Below, piece by piece: positions 30,321 to 31,553 of a DNA stretch of 31,553 bases. The position numbers and the translations under genes are program-made. Under the pieces are notes generated by a model. The model was not told the DNA's origin and ran no database searches. It saw only the letters and a list, made by a program, of their open reading frames with translations. The stretch covers positions 1-31,553 of the forward strand of contig VGYW01000039.1 of assembly GCA_016872875.1 (NCBI GenBank), read 5' to 3'. How positions within the stretch are numbered: the first letter of the stretch is position 1; the number at the start of each line of letters is the position of its first letter. Source of the DNA: Planctomycetota bacterium (GTDB taxonomy: Bacteria > Planctomycetota > PUPC01 > DSUN01).

Positions 30321-31307
30321 CTCCTGCTGCTCGCGGCTGCGGCCGGCTGCCTACAGATTGAGACGCGGGTGATGGTTCACGAGGACGGGAGCGCGACGGT
30401 GACGGAGCGGGTGCGGTTCTCGCGCCGGCTGCTGGACCTGGCGGGGGAGAGGCAGGAGGAGCTTCTGGCCCTTCTCGGCAAGGAGGCGGCGGGCGAGCGA
30501 GCGAAACGAATGGGCAAGGGCGTGAGCCTGGTCCGCCACGAACTCCGCGACGCCGAGAAAGCCTCCAAGGAGTCGCTCGCCGAGCTCAGCGTCCCCGACA
30601 TCAGCGACCTCGAGTACGTGTCGCCCTGGCCGCACCTGCTCGACTACGCGGAGAACAACGCCATCGCGTTCAAGCTCGTGCCCCTTCTCACCTGCGGGTC
30701 ATCAACTGGCGAAGCATGGGCCGGCCAAGTGAGGGTTGAGGTCCGGGCCGCCAAGCCGGCCAGGCGACGGGACGACAAGGAGCCGGCGAAGACCTACGCC
30801 CCAAGCGACCAGCAGGTCTTCCGCGAACTGGGGCCAGTCTTCCGCGAGATGCTGGGCGACTTCAAGATAAGGCTCACCTTCGAGACCTATGGCCCGCTCA
30901 TCCCCAGCCACGGCAGCCCGGGGATTCGCAACGTCAGGGCCGCAACCACCTGGGTGGACCTGATCAATTTCTCGAGCGATAACCTCGACAGTTGGGGCGG
31001 GGCGTTCCTGGACAACGAGGAGGTCATGCTGGAACTCCTCCGCGGCGACCTGGCGGGCGAGAACGTCGCCAAGCACGTCGCCGACTACGTTCAGAACGAG
31101 ACCCTCCCCGTCCTCATGGCCCGCGGGAGCGGCGGGACCCGAATCTTCTTCCAGCCCTCCCGGCAGCTATTCGACCGGCACTTCAAGGGGAAGATGCTGG
31201 ACTACCGCCCGTGGACCAAGGACCCGCCGGTGCCCGCCGAGTTCGAGAAGATCGGCTGGCGGGGAGCCGAGCGCACACGGATAGAGGCGTCAAGAGAGAA
31301 GAAGTAA
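30264..31307 (+). CDS. Lipoprotein of unknown function, 347 aa
   Basis: GTG start at 30264 with AAGGAG 8 nt upstream. The signal peptide is unusual: MRRVLLPLFPFPFHFPSHSL then LLLAAAAGC, with a lipobox ending AAGC. Its Phe/Pro/His-rich middle is encoded by the right arm of an inverted repeat. The mature part starts with a short beta hairpin (MVHEDGSATVTERVRFSRRL) like those at the start of LppM-type and other secreted 'dGsatv' domains, then a helical region and a mixed C-terminal part (RIFFQPSRQLFDRHFKGKML). I do not recognise a family. It ends 1 nt before the second copy of the AT-rich repeat and is followed by a BadF-type gene in the same direction. Confidence 0.65.
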   Translation: MRRVLLPLFPFPFHFPSHSLLLLAAAAGCLQIETRVMVHEDGSATVTERVRFSRRLLDLAGERQEELLALLGKEAAGERAKRMGKGVSLVRHELRDAEKASKESLAELSVPDISDLEYVSPWPHLLDYAENNAIAFKLVPLLTCGSSTGEAWAGQVRVEVRAAKPARRRDDKEPAKTYAPSDQQVFRELGPVFREMLGDFKIRLTFETYGPLIPSHGSPGIRNVRAATTWVDLINFSSDNLDSWGGAFLDNEEVMLELLRGDLAGENVAKHVADYVQNETLPVLMARGSGGTRIFFQPSRQLFDRHFKGKMLDYRPWTKDPPVPAEFEKIGWRGAERTRIEASREKK

Positions 31308-31465
31308 GGTAAAATGATTACGGGTAAAATGATAAGAAGAAGATCGGGACTTGGGAACAGACACAGAGAGAGCGCCGCAGATGCTTCCCGGGGTCGTGTG
31401 ATCTCCAGATCGAATCCGTTCTTCTCCTATCATTTTACCCGTAATCATCTTACCTTCTCTCTTCT
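31308..31465. repeat. AT-rich AAAATGATTACGGG inverted repeat (copy 2)
   Basis: The left arm GGTAAAATGATTACGGGTAA (then AATGATAAGAAGAAG) begins right after the stop at 31307. The right arm, TTCTTCTCCTATCATTTTAC then CCGTAATCATCTTACC, ends near 31456. Both arms match copy 1 at 3788-4014, but this copy has only one concentric pair. The loop of about 70 nt is unrelated to that of copy 1. Confidence 0.85.
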
Positions 31466-31492
31466 CTTCCCCCCGCGAAACGGACTGACCCT

Positions 31493-31553
31493 ATGACGCA
31501 GCACTATTGCGGCATAGACATCGGGGCATCCACGGCGAAGCTGGCGCTCATTG
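31493..31553 (+). CDS. BadF/BcrA-type activator ATPase, 5' fragment (runs off the window)
   Basis: Only about 20 codons are present: MTQHYCGIDIGASTAKLALI. The (C/V)GIDIGA-(S/T)-T-x-K strand is the phosphate-1 motif of the ASKHA fold, and the Ser-Thr-Ala-Lys version with the preceding Cys-Gly fits the BadF/BadG/BcrA/BcrD family, ATP-dependent activators of 2-hydroxyacyl-CoA dehydratases and benzoyl-CoA reductases. The Shine-Dalgarno is weak. Another ASKHA kinase cannot be excluded from so little sequence. Confidence 0.65.
   Translation, partial: MTQHYCGIDIGASTAKLALI

Overview
The window is GC-rich (roughly 65% by eye) with canonical bacterial promoters and Shine-Dalgarno sites. The gene content suggests an uncultured Planctomycetota-like bacterium: a PQQ-type beta-propeller lipoprotein, a DUF4091 glycosidase-like protein, CBM9 and LamG modules, a cupredoxin-like lipoprotein next to ExbB, and many palindromic repeats that run through reading frames. 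This assignment is inference from gene content; there is no rRNA or other phylogenetic marker. I found no tRNA, rRNA or CRISPR array.

Layout. (1) 1-1690: a minor nucleotidyltransferase (-), a YwaF/TIGR02206-type membrane protein (+) and a nested palindromic repeat. (2) 1690-3780: a secreted DUF4139 protein with a C-terminal coiled coil, followed by an AT-rich nested inverted repeat. (3) 4015-8970 (-): a 1651-residue protein that is the highlight of the window. It reads N-terminal region, EAL-like cyclic-dinucleotide phosphodiesterase domain, NACHT STAND NTPase, pentapeptide repeats, nine WD40 repeats and a C-terminal cap. Its promoter matches the sigma70-type consensus perfectly at both hexamers. 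(4) 9308-16854: three secreted proteins (PQQ-like propeller lipoprotein, right-handed beta-helix protein, NodB-like/LamG protein). The last two diverge from overlapping promoters. (5) 16895-20091: a membrane-anchored helical protein whose frame breaks inside a repeat at about 17930-17992 and continues in the -1 frame into a CBM9-like domain. (6) 20263-22029: an accessory module with a strongly promoted small protein, a degenerate P-loop GTPase-like protein and a RelE/Phd-type toxin-antitoxin pair. (7) 22175-23921: a cupredoxin-like lipoprotein, ExbB, and an ExbD cut off after about 35 family-like residues. (8) 23903-30073 (-): a DUF4091 protein and a transglutaminase-like protein in one operon. 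(9) 30264-31553: an unknown lipoprotein, a second copy of the AT-rich repeat, and the start of a BadF/BcrA-type activator ATPase.

Themes. Most genes encode exported or surface proteins, probably for polysaccharide handling and envelope energy transduction. At least eight families of short dispersed palindromes lie between genes and also inside genes. In three genes they are translated in frame, in one the frame breaks inside a repeat, and in one a repeat arm encodes part of a signal peptide. The EAL-NACHT-pentapeptide-WD40 protein fits the effector-switch-sensor plan of STAND immune or signalling proteins, with a cyclic-dinucleotide phosphodiesterase-like domain in the effector position.
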